This document shows positions 9,789 to 21,515 of a stretch of 64,000 bases of DNA, in pieces. Below the pieces are notes generated by a model, which was given only the letters and a program-made list of their open reading frames with translations, had not been told where the DNA came from and did no database searches. Each line of letters opens with the position of its first letter. Within the stretch, counting starts at the first letter, position 1. The translations under genes were made by a program, and so were the position numbers. Source of the DNA: Schizochytrium sp. TIO01 (lineage: Eukaryota > Sar > Bigyra > Thraustochytrida > Thraustochytriidae). Location: assembly GCA_004764695.1 (NCBI GenBank), contig SMSO01000031.1:8241261-8305260 (forward strand). Direction: 5' to 3'.

Positions 9789-10731
9789 TTAGGTGAGGAT
9801 CTCTGCGCCATGGTCTGTGATGAGGATAGTGTGTTCAGCCTGTGCGCTGTATCCTCCGTCCGCGGTGGCCACTGTCCATCCGTCTTCCCAGAGGACGTGC
9901 TCCTGAGATCCCTCACAGAGCGCCGGCTCAATGGTGATTACCATGCCTGGCGGGAGGAGGAAGTCCTCATCATTGTCAAAGTGCAGCACGTACGGGAGGC
10001 AGTGGAATGTGGAGCTGATTCCATGTCCACAGAACGTGTGGCTAGTATCGATGCCGTGCTCCTTGCACCTCTTTGACACAAGTTTTCCGACAGTGTTGAG
10101 AGGCACGTTAGGTCCTACTGCCTGGATGCATTCCATGAGGATCGAGTCCGAAAGGCTGACAAGTTTCTCAGCGGCCTCGGAGACCTGGCCAACGCGAAAC
10201 GTGCGGCTGGTGTCTCCGTGGAATCCGTCAACATAGCAAGATACGTCGAGGTTGACAATGTCGCCTTCTTCAAGCTCGCGGTCGTCAGGAATACCGTGGC
10301 AGATGACCTCGTTGATTGACGAGCAAAGCGACTTGGGGAAGCCGCGGTAGCCGAGCGGGGAAGGGTAGATGTTCTTCTTGAGGATAAATTCGTGCGTCTT
10401 GCGGTCAATCTCATCCGTTGTGACGCCGGGCTTGACGAGGGAGCCCGCATATTCGAGCACCTCGCCAGTGTGTTTGCAGGCATCGCGCATTTTGGCCAAG
10501 TCGTCGCTACCGAGGTCAAAAACGGAGTACACACGGCCCGAAAGAGGGTCAATGCCGGTCTGCGCATATGGGGGGCCGCATGATGTGTTGCGGCACAGTA
10601 AGCGTCTTCGACAGCTTGCCCTTCTTCAAAGGCTTGCCGGAGCCCAAGAAGCGACGCGCTTGCCGTACAGGATTCAGGCGTCCGGCGTTGAGGCCCGCGC
10701 GGGTGGATGCGGAGGAGGCTGCTGCCTGCAT
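9789..10731 (-). CDS. Methionine aminopeptidase type 1, organelle-type (apparent frameshift)
   Basis: Removes the initiator methionine from new proteins with a two-metal centre. All metal ligands of the family are visible: His in ICHGIP, Asp in NLDVS, Asp in HGDTSRTF, His in FCGHGIS, Glu in TIEPAL and Glu in AQAEHTI. The catalytic frame reads from about 10574 to TAA at 9789-9791. The N-terminal frame starts at ATG 10731 in strong context (GCCACCATG) and encodes an Arg/Ala/Ser-rich leader (MQAAASSASTRAGLNAGRL) that looks like a mitochondrial presequence, then TVPQHIMRPP. The conserved VPxHIxRPxYA motif is completed only by moving to the other frame, inside a run of six G on the plus strand (10570-10575); one base fewer would give RPPYAQTG. 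Either a base-calling error or a real frameshift. Full length would be about 313 residues, normal for organellar MetAP1. Confidence 0.88.
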
Positions 10732-12020
10732 GGTGGCGTAGACGCGGTGGAAGCGAGGAAGCGGGAGAACGACCTTCGCGCGATCGAGTCGGCGGAGGCG
10801 GCGATTTGGAGTATTGCAATTTCGAGGGCGATTTCCTTCTTCTTCTGCTGTTCTGGATAATATTTTGGTCGATGACTACCTCGCTAGGATACATATACCA
10901 CAAACTATAGGACCTTTGCAAACAAGAAAAGCTGCGTTGGCCTCCTCATTATTCTTATCAATTCTTTTTGACGTTTAACTTTAGTAAAAAGAGTTGTCGC
11001 TTTTTCTGGAGCCCAGTCTTTTCCCAAAGCCTCTTGTAGGTTCATGCACATGCAGATAACCCACCAGTCTCTCCGCCCCAGCAGCCTCGTCAAGCCAGTT
11101 AGTTGTACCTAGTTCCCATCATCATCGCTGTTCTTCTCCATCGTCTCTGCTTCTTCAACACAAATGTCTTTGTCTTTGTTTGTTTGCGGATGCAAAGCGC
11201 AGGACCGAGGAGTTGCTATCTGGCGGCGTGCCTGCTGAGACGAAGCATTGCCTTTTATAAGGCGATCAATGACTGACTGAATGAATGAATGAATGAATGA
11301 ATGTTAATTGCAGTTTGAGGTGTGTGCTTGGGAGTGCTGATGGCGCAAGCTGACAAGGACAGACTCACGAAGCACGGGCAGGAACTGGCAGACTTGGATA
11401 GGATACTTCTGAAGAAAGATTGCGAATGAATGGGCGATTGATTGTGTCGGTTTGACTTGACTACGCTACAGGTCAGAGTGGAGGATTGTGAATGAGGGAT
11501 TTTGATGGTTTCGGCTTGTGGAGTCAGGGCTCTGGAGAATCTATCTGTCAAAGGTGCCTGTGTAGTAGTGTAAGTGTAAGATATCTTGGCGGAAAACTTG
11601 ATGATGAAGTGAGCCATTCTTATGCACATGTTATGGGGGGATACGTGTCAACCAGGCTGAAGTTGGTTTGAGAACGGGGTTAGCGCAGCTTGGAGATTGG
11701 AAGTGATCAGGAAGGTGGTCGGCTAGATTAACATACCCACCATGCTCAGGCGGGATTGCTTCTCGCCCGTGCATTTGTGGGCTAGAAGATGATACGCTGT
11801 CGGTTGTAATTGTAGATTTGGGGATATGTACAAACGCTAATGGGCGCGTTGGACGTATAAAAACGACTGAAACAGTTGGGTAATGGTGGCGTTGGAGACC
11901 ATGCAAGACAATCATTATTGATAAAATGCGTCGGAGAAGCAGAAATAGATCCTGCATTTGTTAATATAAATATATACTCTTTTAAGCACAGATATTGAAA
12001 CGAAGCAGAGTGGGAATGCA
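10732..12020. other. Intergenic between MetAP and polymerase eta
   Basis: Upstream of MetAP and downstream of the polymerase gene. No protein-like frame; the minus-strand frames here are Ser/Thr/His-rich shadows. It contains one tetranucleotide array (11271-11303). Confidence 0.45.
11271..11303. repeat. (GACT)2(GAAT)n microsatellite
   Basis: GACTGACT followed by about six GAAT units. Confidence 0.85.
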
Positions 12021-14203
12021 TCACCTTCGTCGCCGTTTCGCAGTTTGTTTGTTTGATTTTGAGTTCTTTGAACCAGCGTCAGATGCCATGGCATTGCGAA
12101 GCATAACATTGAAAGCGTTTTTCTGAGCAGGTGCTGGGGCTTTGGAAATATTAGTGCTGCATTCAATAATTTCCACCTCATCGGCGTCTGTGAGGTCTAC
12201 CACAGGGCCATCAGATGTGATGTTACTGGATGCTGAGAGTGTCGGTAGCGAATAGGAGACATCTGCTGGTTGGTCCCTTTCTCTTTTTGTATGTTCATCT
12301 TTTGGAAATAGCAAAGATTGACTTGACGAAGATCCCGAAAGTTCCTGTTGCTTGGAAATATTATCCTTTTCAAGAGTGCTATGATCTGTGGCATTGTCCT
12401 GTTTTTGAGAAGCATCGTTTTCGCTCATGGCCGATGTTCCACACTCTTCCTTCTTTGAAGGTGCAAGTGCAGCGGCGTTTTTCATAAAATCTTTCAATGT
12501 GGGTTTTGTCCGCTGTTTGGTGGATGATGAGGATTGAGAAATTGATTTCACAGCTTGTGGAGCAGCTTGCGGTTTGTCTGGATCTGGAGCAAAAAAATTC
12601 TGAAAACGCTTCTGTTGAGCGGTTTTCCATTTGTCTGCAGACTCATCAACAAGCCAGGATCCAGGGATATTTACGCTTTCGAAAGTGTCGAGACCCAAAG
12701 CAAGTCGATTGACGAAGGGGAGTGCCTTTAGTATGTCAAAGCAGGCACCAACAACTTCATCAGCACCATCCAACTCAACTTGAATAGTCTCTTCTTCAGG
12801 AGCACCTTTCTGCTTAAGCAGGGCGAATCGAAGAAATGGGTTCGGTTTGGGCACATTGAGGCGCCGGGTGAATCCTCCTCCGCGTGTGGCATAGTGCAAA
12901 GTAAGCTTTGTTCCGATGCGCCCAAACATTACAGCATCAGCGTGAGCACGGTCGAACAGCTCTGTGACAAGAAGGCGTAGCCACGATTTGATTGGTTCGG
13001 GATTTGAAATTGGTGTAAACGACTTGGCACTAAGGAGTGATTTGGGTGCCATTTTGGGTTTGACAGCGCGGTTATCCAGTGCAGAAGAAATGTCGAGCAC
13101 CCACTTGGCGGTGTCCTGGCCAACAGCGCGAACGATTTGAGGCCATCGAACCATTTGAAAAAAATCTTCAAGAGTGGGGGGAGGTGGCTCAACTGGTTGT
13201 TGAGTTGTGTTGCCGGTTGGATTTCCAGTTATACCTGGCACTAGACCAGGTGGAGACGCAGATGTAGAGTTGCCAGCTGATGTTTGGGAGGTTGTTTGTT
13301 GTTGTTGTTGTGTTGTGGTGGTGGTGGTGGCGCAGAAATCTGGGCCGTCGTAGAGGCATCAACAGCGCATTCTTTGATAGGAAGAAGGGCTAGAAGCTTG
13401 CGTCCTAGCTCGCCACCTAGACCAGGCACTTTCTTCAACGGAATAGATCGAATCAAGGCAAATCCATAATGGCGCGGTACTACAGTTTGCTTGTTTGGTT
13501 TATTATGTGCAGAGGCAATTTTGGCAAGAATCTTGTTTGTGGCGACACCACCTGACATGGTAAATTCAGTCGTTTTTAAGACGTCACGGCGTATGCGTTC
13601 CATGAGCGCTGCCCCTCGACAAAGATCGTAGTCCTCCGGCGCAAGGCCAGTGGCGTCGCCAAGAATATTTGTGCGAGTCATGGCATTATCGACTTCTTCA
13701 TCTGTAAGCTCGAGTGGTGATCCTGGCTTGACCAGTTCTGTGACATCAATATAGGCCTCATCAATGGATGCTCGCTCAACATAACGGAGCGGTACGTGTT
13801 TACGAATGACGTCCATGACTTGAAAAGATGCAACTCTATATCGACGCAACGATGCTTTTGCATCATTCCTTCCCTGTGTTGCATCTTCGCCAGCATACCG
13901 TGCGCCTTGTTTCGAGTTTTTATTGTTTGGGTCGAGTTCGAGCACCTCTACGTGTACGAGTTGAACCTCAGGAAACTTATCTTTGACTTCCTCTGCGTTC
14001 ATGCCTTTGGGGATTCCTAGTGCTCGCATAGGGTAGTTTCGAGCAATAATACCGCCCCATTGTTGCACGCCGACGGGTATCTCGCGTGGTATATTCAAGC
14101 GACGGTGCTCCACCTGCGCATAGAAGGCGTCAAGGTCCAGATGAAAGATCACCTGCCGTTTCTGCTGCGTGGCGGCGTTGTTTGTATCGCCATCTAGAAA
14201 CAT
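12021..14203 (-). CDS. DNA polymerase eta (Y-family translesion polymerase), in two frames
   Basis: Copies past UV and other DNA lesions. From ATG 14203 the first frame gives the palm motif FHLDLDAFYAQ (catalytic Asp23), the finger sequence GGIIARNYPMRALGI typical of eta, ERASIDEAYIDV (Asp148-Glu149) and the thumb helix-hairpin VPGLGGELGRKL. The frame must then change within a CCA/CAA low-complexity tract (13291-13330). The second frame, open from there to TGA 12021-12023, gives the little-finger domain (LSAKSFTPISNPEPIKSWLR), a PIP-box QKRFQNFF for PCNA, a Ser/Gln-rich disordered part, a SUMO-interacting-type motif VVDLTDADE and a basic end KQTAKRRRR (nuclear import). Total about 725 residues, close to human Pol eta. 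No UBZ finger is visible. The break may be a microsatellite indel or a sequence error; no GT-AG intron fits. Confidence 0.88.
12591..12614 (-). other. PIP-box of polymerase eta
   Basis: Encodes QKRFQNFF, an exact match to the PCNA-interacting consensus Qxx(I/L/M/F)xx(F/Y)(F/Y), just after the little-finger domain, where it would tether the enzyme to the sliding clamp. Confidence 0.7.
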
Positions 14204-17040
14204 GGTTGAGGTTGAGGTTGTGTGCGCTCGCGTGGCTTTCAGTGACTCATTTCGATGCAGGGCGCGTATCTACTCGCGTCTTGACTTCAGACGGAGAGAC
14301 TCGGATTTGACCGCTTCATTGCTACTCCACAAGCGAGAGCACTAAGCCTAGGTCGTTAGTTGATTAGTTGTGCGCAACGCATTTTGGCGCAACGCATTTT
14401 AGCTTCATTCTTCATACTAGTTACTACAATCTTGGCACTATTTCCTCCTGATTCTGAAGCAACTGTCTGAAGAAGTTGTCTTCAGCACGCCAAGACTTTA
14501 TTGACTTCAAGTTTATGAGTAGTAGATTCGTGAAGTTACGACTTATTATTTGAGTCGAGTCTCGCATGCATAGTGATGAAGATATCTATTCGTTCTCTAC
14601 TAGAGATGGAATAACAAAGAGAGCTCTGTCGAGTTCTAGTTTCTAAAAGATGACCTCAAGAAGTAGCGCATTGAATCTTAACAACAAGAACGACACGGGC
14701 GAAGTCATTCCAAAATGGTAGGCAGCGGCATTTGTTGTACCTAAGTTTTGAGGATTGGCAGCGTATCAATGTAGGTTGGTGGGATTAAAAAAACCAAAGC
14801 CGCTGTGAAACCATCGTCAATCTTTGGTTGAATACACTTGATGTCAAACGCTAGACATCAATAGGATTGAATCAAGGTGGAAGGGTACAGAATAAAAGTG
14901 CAGTGTCCAATGCAATGCAATGTTCAGTTCGCACCGACGCAAATTTGCTCACCTGTAAGACGCTTTAAAGTTTGGGTGTTACTGCAATGACATGATGAAT
15001 TATGAGACGCCATTTGCAGTCATATCCTATTGGGCTGTTGAGCAGAACATATGCACTACTGGAGGTTTCCAGCACATGCATCAGTATAGCGTAGACCCGA
15101 CCGTCTGTACATCGTAAAGCATCGAATCACCAATCAGACAGCAAAACTTCACGATGGGTTGCGGATTATCTGAACCACCAATAAGAGTTAATTGCACAGC
15201 AAAGCGTTACGAATAGTTGTAGATCCTTCATCCACTAGAATTGACCAACTTTCAGCGAAACGATGAAATCTTGCCATCGAATGACTCGTTGAAAGTCCCA
15301 GCCAGGAATGAATGTTCGTTCAAATTTGCTGGTCCCAAGATAATCAAGCTAGCATCATGAAAACGTTTCGAAGAGCATCATTGTGATCCTGTCAGCTGGG
15401 GACAGCGAATATCCAAAGAGGGTGTGCTATGCTATGAAACCCCAAACGAGTTGACGACTTACTCGACAAATTCTTAACCACCCCAGGTGCGGTTCATCAC
15501 TCCCCCGCTGCCCCTCTTTGAGAGAGGATCTGCACTTTATAATGCGCGATATATCAGGGGGTAGGGGTTATAAACAAAATACTATACGACCGCTCATTCA
15601 GAAGCACATTCCTATGTTCCTCACAGCAGCTGTCCCCGCAGCCTAAGAGTGGCACTACGCTACCTAACCCCACCTATTTTACGGCCACTGAGGGTTCTCC
15701 AAGGGGGGGTATTATGAAGTTCTGTAATGGCTTTTCTGCTGAATATGGACAGTTTTAATATGAGGCTTCTGCGCCAAAGATGCACCATAACTTATAAAGT
15801 AAACCCCAAATGCGGCTGGAGGTCCGGTCCAAGAAGTCATGCGCGAGCATTTATTCAGCGCAACTATTGTGACAGATGGCGTGTGTCTTTTGGAAGTTCG
15901 ATTTGTGAGGAGACCTAAGAGTACTAAGCGAAGAGAGATTCTTTCTTTTGCCGAACCATAGCAAAGTGGAAGAGAGTGCGAGGTCTATACATGAGAGTGC
16001 GAGTTTTTTAATTTCCTAAGAGTAAATTAAAAGGAGTGATTATCCACTTTTGGAGATTCTGGAGTAAAATTCTTTCTTCCTTTTCTATTTTTCAGTTTTC
16101 GATCTTGTTTTTTCATTTAAAAAAAAAATAAATCATAAAAGATTGCAATGTTGGGAAAAGGCATTTAATAATTACTCCAAAAGCCGATAAATTCGAAATC
16201 TAGAGGAGAAGCGAGTCTACAAAAAGAACTGGAAAGACTTTTCGAGGTCAACTCAATTTTTTACTTTCGTCATACTTTTGGTTGATTCATGACTAGTATA
16301 TAAAAAAGGAGCCATCGCTATGAGACCTGACGTTTTACTATCATTATTATTATTCCTTAAGATTTTTTAATACTGACTAGAATTTTCATCCAAAAAGCAA
16401 ATGAGCGAAAACAATATTTTTATTTTTATTTATATAATTGTTTTAAAATAAAAGAGCATTCAAAAGTTAATTTTAGAATATGTTTTCAAAATAAACAGTT
16501 TCTTAAATTTAGTAAATAAATATTCTATTTAAAATATCATGATTTCTCAAAGAATCTTTCATCGACGAAAGAAGATGAGCAGATGAGCAGAGTAGTACTT
16601 ACTGCCTTCTGCCGCATTTTGCAACATGAAACCGCACCACCTCATTTCCCATTTGATCGCTTGGACATACGTGTCAAACCCCACCATAAAACAGTGCTTC
16701 GGATGGCAAAGACTCTCATCATAATAAGCCGTCTGTTCCCAATCGAATGGTTATCTCTAACTTCACGACGACCTAAAGACCCACCTTTCTCCTCTTACAT
16801 TCACCTTCTCACTCTGATATTGTTCAGGCGACGCGTACACACCTTTCTAATCCCCTTCCGCGGCACTGCTATCTATCTCTCTATCTAAGTGCTAGCCATC
16901 GTGTTCTTCCCTCGGAACAGGTGACTGCGTTCTCCACGCGCTACCGTTTAAGGTAGCCATGTTCCTAACGCGTTCCAAGTTCCCCCTAGCAGAGCGTAGT
17001 TATTTCTAACCACCTTCGGCTCTGCTTACAGTTAGGCACC
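14204..17040. other. Intergenic, AT-rich, no gene assigned
   Basis: No long protein-like frame. A possible short first exon lies at 14650-14717 (ATG, 22 codons, MTSRSSALNLNNKNDTGEV, then GGTAGGC as a weak donor) but no following exon could be found. 15990-16560 is very AT-rich. A GTAGGGGTTATAA string at about 15561 recurs inverted near 22895. Confidence 0.4.
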
Positions 17041-17201
17041 ATAAAGAAGAGGACGATGATGTTCCTTCCTTCCTTCCTTACATTGCAGTATCAGCGGATC
17101 ATCGAAATGAGTGGCCCTTATGAGGATTGCGGATCCTATCTGAAATCGCTGCTGCCATTCCATATCCTCCATCCACTGCAGCCAGCGCGCATGCCTCCGT
17201 C

Positions 17202-17231
17202 CACTCACTCACTCGCTCACTCACTCACTCG
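17202..17231. repeat. (CACT)n microsatellite
   Basis: About seven units with one CGCT variant. Read on the minus strand it is (GTGA)n, a series of potential splice donors. Confidence 0.85.
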
Positions 17232-17383
17232 TTCTGGCTGCCTGCCGAAGGGGAGCGGCGCCGTCGCTGCTGCAAAGGAGCCACGAGCCCATCGTCAGAG
17301 CGGCTGCAGCGGAGGCGATGTGAGTGAGATCGAGAGAGACGAAGGGCCTCGATTGAACTTGAGTTCACTTCACTGTATGGATA

Positions 17384-17448
17384 GAAAGAAAGAAAGAAAG
17401 AAAGATAGAAAGAAAGAAGAAAGGAAAGAGAAAGAAAGGAAAGAGAAA
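17384..17448. repeat. (GAAA)n purine tract
   Basis: Imperfect GAAA/GGAAA repeat over about 65 bases; one strand is all purine. Confidence 0.85.
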
Positions 17449-17910
17449 GCAAGCGCGGATTCAAGTTGCCAGGGATAGGAGTAAATAGGTATTCATTCTT
17501 CTAGAGGTCTTGGCTTGGCTTTCTGAAAAAGGAGGAGAAATAGAGTGATGAAGAGCGAAAATGGTCAATTCTTTTTGGTTTGTTTTTCGTAGATTCGGAA
17601 TGCTTAGCGAATAAGGCACATTTTTAAAAGTATTAACTAGCTAGACGCTATGGTTGTACCTATAAATGCTGCATACTATCTGAATAAAATGGAGAAGTTT
17701 ACAAAAAAAAAAAATGAGATGAAAAGATGTTCACATACATTTTGAAATAAAAATATTGTTCATAATTTATTTTTAAGTATATAAAAATAAAAACACTAAA
17801 TCGTCAGGTCTTTTCACTTTAGAAAGAAATAAAATGAGAACGAGAGGTTTCATTTGCACAAACGATGATTCAACAAAGTCGGTTTTCAGTTTTCAGAGAT
17901 CACAAGCCAC

Positions 17911-17942
17911 ACAGACAGCCACACAGACAGACAGACAGACAC
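17911..17942. repeat. (ACAG)n microsatellite
   Basis: Imperfect ACAG units, the last five exact. Confidence 0.8.
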
Positions 17943-18109
17943 CAAGGACGGTTGGGATGGAAGAAGCAGAATCATCACTCGGAGGCGTCTCGAGAAGTGG
18001 TGGCTATAGCAGCACTCTTGAAACACACGGACAGCCTCAGCTCAGACCGGCCCATGGTCCGTGAGCTTTGGTGTGGTCTGTTCACTCAATTAATCTGTCA
18101 ATTAATTTA

Positions 18110-18196
18110 TCAATCAATCAATCAATCAATCTATCAATCAAATCAAATCAAATCAATCGATCGATGGATCAATCAAATCAATCGATCAATCGATCC
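18110..18196. repeat. (ATCA)n with AATCA and GATC variants
   Basis: About 87 bases of ATCA units drifting into AATCA pentamers and ATCGATC; one of the longest arrays here. Confidence 0.85.
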
Positions 18197-18412
18197 ATAG
18201 ATCAACTCCAAAGCAGTTGAAGGCAGTATAGCAGGCTTTCGCTCGAACCACAGAGAGCTTTCGTTCATCCATTCCACCAAAGCACAGCTTTATCGGAAAC
18301 CTCTCAGCGAGAACAATTAGAAAAAGGCGGAACTCGCGCCCCAAATAGTACCTCCCTCCTCCTACTGGCGAAGAGCTCTCGCGAGTTCACAGCTCTTCCT
18401 AACGCGCTGTGC

Positions 18413-18438
18413 CTTTTCTTTTCTTTTCTTTTCTTTTC
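18413..18438. repeat. (TTTTC)n microsatellite
   Basis: Five exact pentamer units. Confidence 0.85.
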
Positions 18439-18475
18439 GTGGCAAAGGGTCCTTTCCTCTCCCCGTCTGTGTCTC

Positions 18476-18602
18476 GACCTGCTACCATCGTTCCTGCTTC
18501 AACTCGGCCTCCGCACTTTCTTTCGCTCCCTGCGGCATCTTTGGCGCGACTCTCGTCTCTGCTGGCAGGCCCAGCCAGACGTTGGCGCTCTCCAGGAAGG
18601 AT

Positions 18603-18639
<37 letters not shown>

Positions 18640-18872
18640 GTCGCCACGCTCCACCGATGAGACCTCGAGCTGGGCCTGTGCCCGCCGGTGACCGCTCTGA
18701 GCGTGGTTTCAAAATTGCCGTCTAAGCAGGTTGGCCTCAAATTCTTGAGAGTGAGTGCCTGCCTTTGAAGCCAAGCTCGCGGCCTGCTCGACGAATGGCT
18801 CCCGAGGCGGGTAACGGTAGGGCAGCTCCGCCGGCTGCAGACTTCGGGTCGCCGGAGGGCTTATCTAATTTA
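18476..18872 (-). pseudogene. Coding-like fragment interrupted by a (CTTG)n array
   Basis: On the minus strand the sequence before the array reads LQPAELPYRYPPREPF, then FVEQAASLASKAGTH and, past one TGA, RRAQAQLEVSSVERGDL. After the array, in another phase, it reads SFLESANVWLGLPAETR then KESAEAELKQERW and a stop. Codons end mostly in C or G like the confident genes. No family is recognised. The 4-base unit makes the frame depend on copy number. It is either a decayed gene into which a microsatellite has grown, or GC-rich non-coding DNA that looks like protein by chance. Confidence 0.25.
18603..18640. repeat. (GCAA)n microsatellite
   Basis: Nine nearly exact tetramers (CTTG on the minus strand), lying inside the coding-like fragment. 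Confidence 0.9.
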
Positions 18873-18993
18873 GTCCACCACCGTGGTCGTCTTTGTAACT
18901 CCAAGTTCGAGAAGACAGACAAAGAAGGCATTGTGTAATTTCATCCATGCGTCGAGGAGGGGGCCAATTAATTCGAGGCGCGATGACTTCGCA

Positions 18994-19016
18994 GCTGCTG
19001 CTGCTGCTGCTGCTGC
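18994..19016. repeat. (GCT)7 trinucleotide repeat
   Basis: Followed directly by a GAA/GAC purine-rich stretch to about 19053. Confidence 0.85.
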
Positions 19017-19172
19017 GAAGAAGAAAAAGACGACGACGAAGAAGAAGAGGAGGCTGACCGTGTGGGAAATAAGGTGGAGCAAGTTATGCACGCGAGGTTC
19101 TGAAGCAAAGCTTGGCTTGCTTTCGCCGCGTGCGTTTACCCACCAAAGGCGCCGCTGTAGAGGCTGTGTCTG

Positions 19173-19236
19173 TTTGCTTGCTTGCTTGCTTGTTCGAATT
19201 TTGTTGAGATTGGAGACAACAACAACAACAACAACA
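19173..19236. repeat. (TTGC)5 and (ACA)7 arrays
   Basis: TTGC units at 19173-19192, then ACA units at 19216-19236, 23 bases apart. Confidence 0.8.
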
Positions 19237-20138
19237 AGAAGACTGGAGTCAGGATGAGCGGCCGGGTGACCGTTCGAGAACCGTGAGCGAGACTATCACC
19301 ATCACTTGGAGGCGAGGAAGAAGAGGCGCGGCCTGGCCTCTGTTTGCAGTAGGCACCAAGTTCCGAGTCGCAGTCCTCTTCCCGTGCTCTTGGAGGATGG
19401 GCGGCGAGAGGTTCGGCAGGTGCTCCAAGGACAGACGCAGGTCAGTGAGCTGAGTACAACGTCTGGCGGCTCCGCAGCCTCGGCCCACGCAGCTTCGACG
19501 GAGGCCTGGGCATCGCAGCTCTGGACCTCCTTCCGCGGTAATCGGCGCTCCTGTGAAGAATGAATTGCGATTTGAAATATCTTGGAGATTTCGAATGCTC
19601 AGGTTTGGTGAAAACTCGAATATTTGAAATCTTGGTGGAGATTTGAAAATGCGATGGTTTCAAGTATTACTTAAACCGTACATACGTTCAAGTTTTTGAA
19701 ATTTGAATGCACTCTTCTACATTCTGAATACATACATATGCTCGTTGGTCTTCTTGCATTCCTTTCCTCTTTCAGAGAAAGAAAGGAAGAAAGACAGACA
19801 GACACAAACATATGCAGCCTCAGGAAAGAATGATGTACATGATATTTTAAACAAAACAAACAATTTTCAATTTAATTTCAATTTACTTTCAAATTAACAA
19901 AAAACAAAACAGAAAGGCACGAACGAATGAAAGCACACCTACTTGCTGGCTTGTCTGTCACTTGCTGCTCCACCAGACCAGCTTGCCAGTTTCTTCGAGC
20001 TCTCCGCCTGCTCAGCTCATCATCGCTCGCTCGCTCGCGAAGGTTTACCTCCAGTTTCGCTGGGCCCTGTGAGTGCCGGTGGTGTAATTCTTCGACCAAG
20101 ATCTCCAGATCCGCGTGCAAAACCACATGCATATATAC

Positions 20139-20195
20139 ACATACATACATACATACATACATACATCATACATACATACATACACATATATATAC
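20139..20195. repeat. (ATAC)n with TATATA end
   Basis: About twelve ACAT units with one TCAT break. Confidence 0.85.
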
Positions 20196-20382
20196 ACTAA
20201 GAAGGCGCAGTCAGTCTCACCTGTGATCCAGGCTCTGCTGTGAAGAACTCCGTTACCGAGCTGGTTAGCGCGCTCGAGAAAGCTGGCGCGGCCAATGGCA
20301 CAGCCTCTCAGACATGTCACCGTTAGCAGCAGGTTCTTAAAGGTCGCGTGGCGAGTGGATGATCCGTCTCCACTCCACCGCT

Positions 20383-20423
20383 GTGAGTGAGTGAGTGAGT
20401 GAGTGAGTGAGCGAGTGAGTGAG
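20383..20423. repeat. (GTGA)n microsatellite
   Basis: Ten units with one GCGA variant; the plus strand presents a row of GTGAGT donor-like strings. Confidence 0.85.
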
Positions 20424-20647
20424 GAGTCAATTTTGGCGCTTTCGAAGGAGGAGCGCCCAGCTCGCTCGCTGGATATAGCTGTTACGAAGACCTTGGAGCG
20501 GCGGCGCTGTTAATGCGGCTCGTTGTCCTCAATGCTCGCTCCACACGGGCTCCCGCCCGTCGATGAGTTCTGAGGTCCGCCTGTCCCTCGTGGGTCGATT
20601 ATCTTGGGCCAAAACGCCTCCCAAAGTGGTGGAGGGATCATTCATTT

Positions 20648-20688
20648 GAATCGATTCGAATCGATTCGATTCGATTCGATTCGATTCG
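20648..20688. repeat. (GATTC)n microsatellite
   Basis: About eight units; TTCGAATCGA parts are palindromic. Confidence 0.85.
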
Positions 20689-20979
20689 CCGGAAACCTCA
20701 GTTTGCGGTGCATTTCATGGGTCGTGGCCACGTGCCCTCAATGCGCCACCATTGCGGCGACGATTGTGATTTCTCTCAAGTCTGCCTCCTCGAGACGCGC
20801 CTCGAGTCAAGTCCACCCACCCACGTTTCGATGGTCTGGCTGCAGTCCTGCTCTTCTTTCTTCCCGGTTTCTGAGTCGGGCAGCGTCGAGTTCGCCTTCT
20901 CTCGTGGATGGAGCTCTGAGACAGAGTCCTTCGCTTCGCGAGCGTATGCGTGTTTCTATGTTTGATTGTTTCAAGTTGT

Positions 20980-21166
20980 ATGTTTGTTTGTATATGTTTG
21001 TATATGTTTGTTGATTCGTATGATTATTTGTATATGTTTGTTGATTTGTATGATTATGTTTGTTGATGCGTATAATTGTCTGTTTGTTGATGCGTATAAT
21101 TCTTTGATTGTATGATTGTTGCTTTGTATATTTGTATATTTGTATGAATGAACGAATGAATGAATG
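20980..21166. repeat. Degenerate TG/TA-rich minisatellite
   Basis: Variants of TATATGTTTGTTGAT and GTATGATT repeat over about 190 bases and end in (GAAT)n. Confidence 0.8.
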
Positions 21167-21515
21167 CATACATCCATGTACGTACCTATTATGCACTTCA
21201 AAACCCGAACATCCCCACCCCAGACCAGGCCATGTGACCGCGGCAGCCGCGGAGCTGGAGGCGGCGCTAGCTGCAGGCCGTGCGGGCAAGCGACTGCCGA
21301 CCCAGAGGGCCGCGCTGCCTCCGGGAGGCGGCCATCCATCCGGAGCCTGCGCAGCTTGGGCCTTGCTTGCCCGGGACTTTCTCGAGGCATCGGGCGCGAA
21401 GAAGCTCGAATGGGAAAAAAGGAGAAAAAGCGAACTTTGGCAAACTCGGTTTCTCTCCCTGAAGATGGCCAAAAAGTAAGGGCAAAAGAAAAGAGAGTAC
21501 AAACTAATAAGAGAA

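Noticed and set aside
14650-14717. Short ATG-to-donor exon (22 codons)
   Set aside because: No second exon in any phase could be recognised downstream.
17056-17478. Plus-strand 140-codon frame with an acceptor-like TTACATTGCAG in front
   Set aside because: The second half is microsatellite translation (Ser-His-Ser-Leu, Lys-rich) and no neighbouring exon was found.
20807-21502. Minus-strand 231-codon frame
   Set aside because: Most of it is the TG/TA minisatellite translated (NKQTIIRINK-type repeats); no conserved domain.
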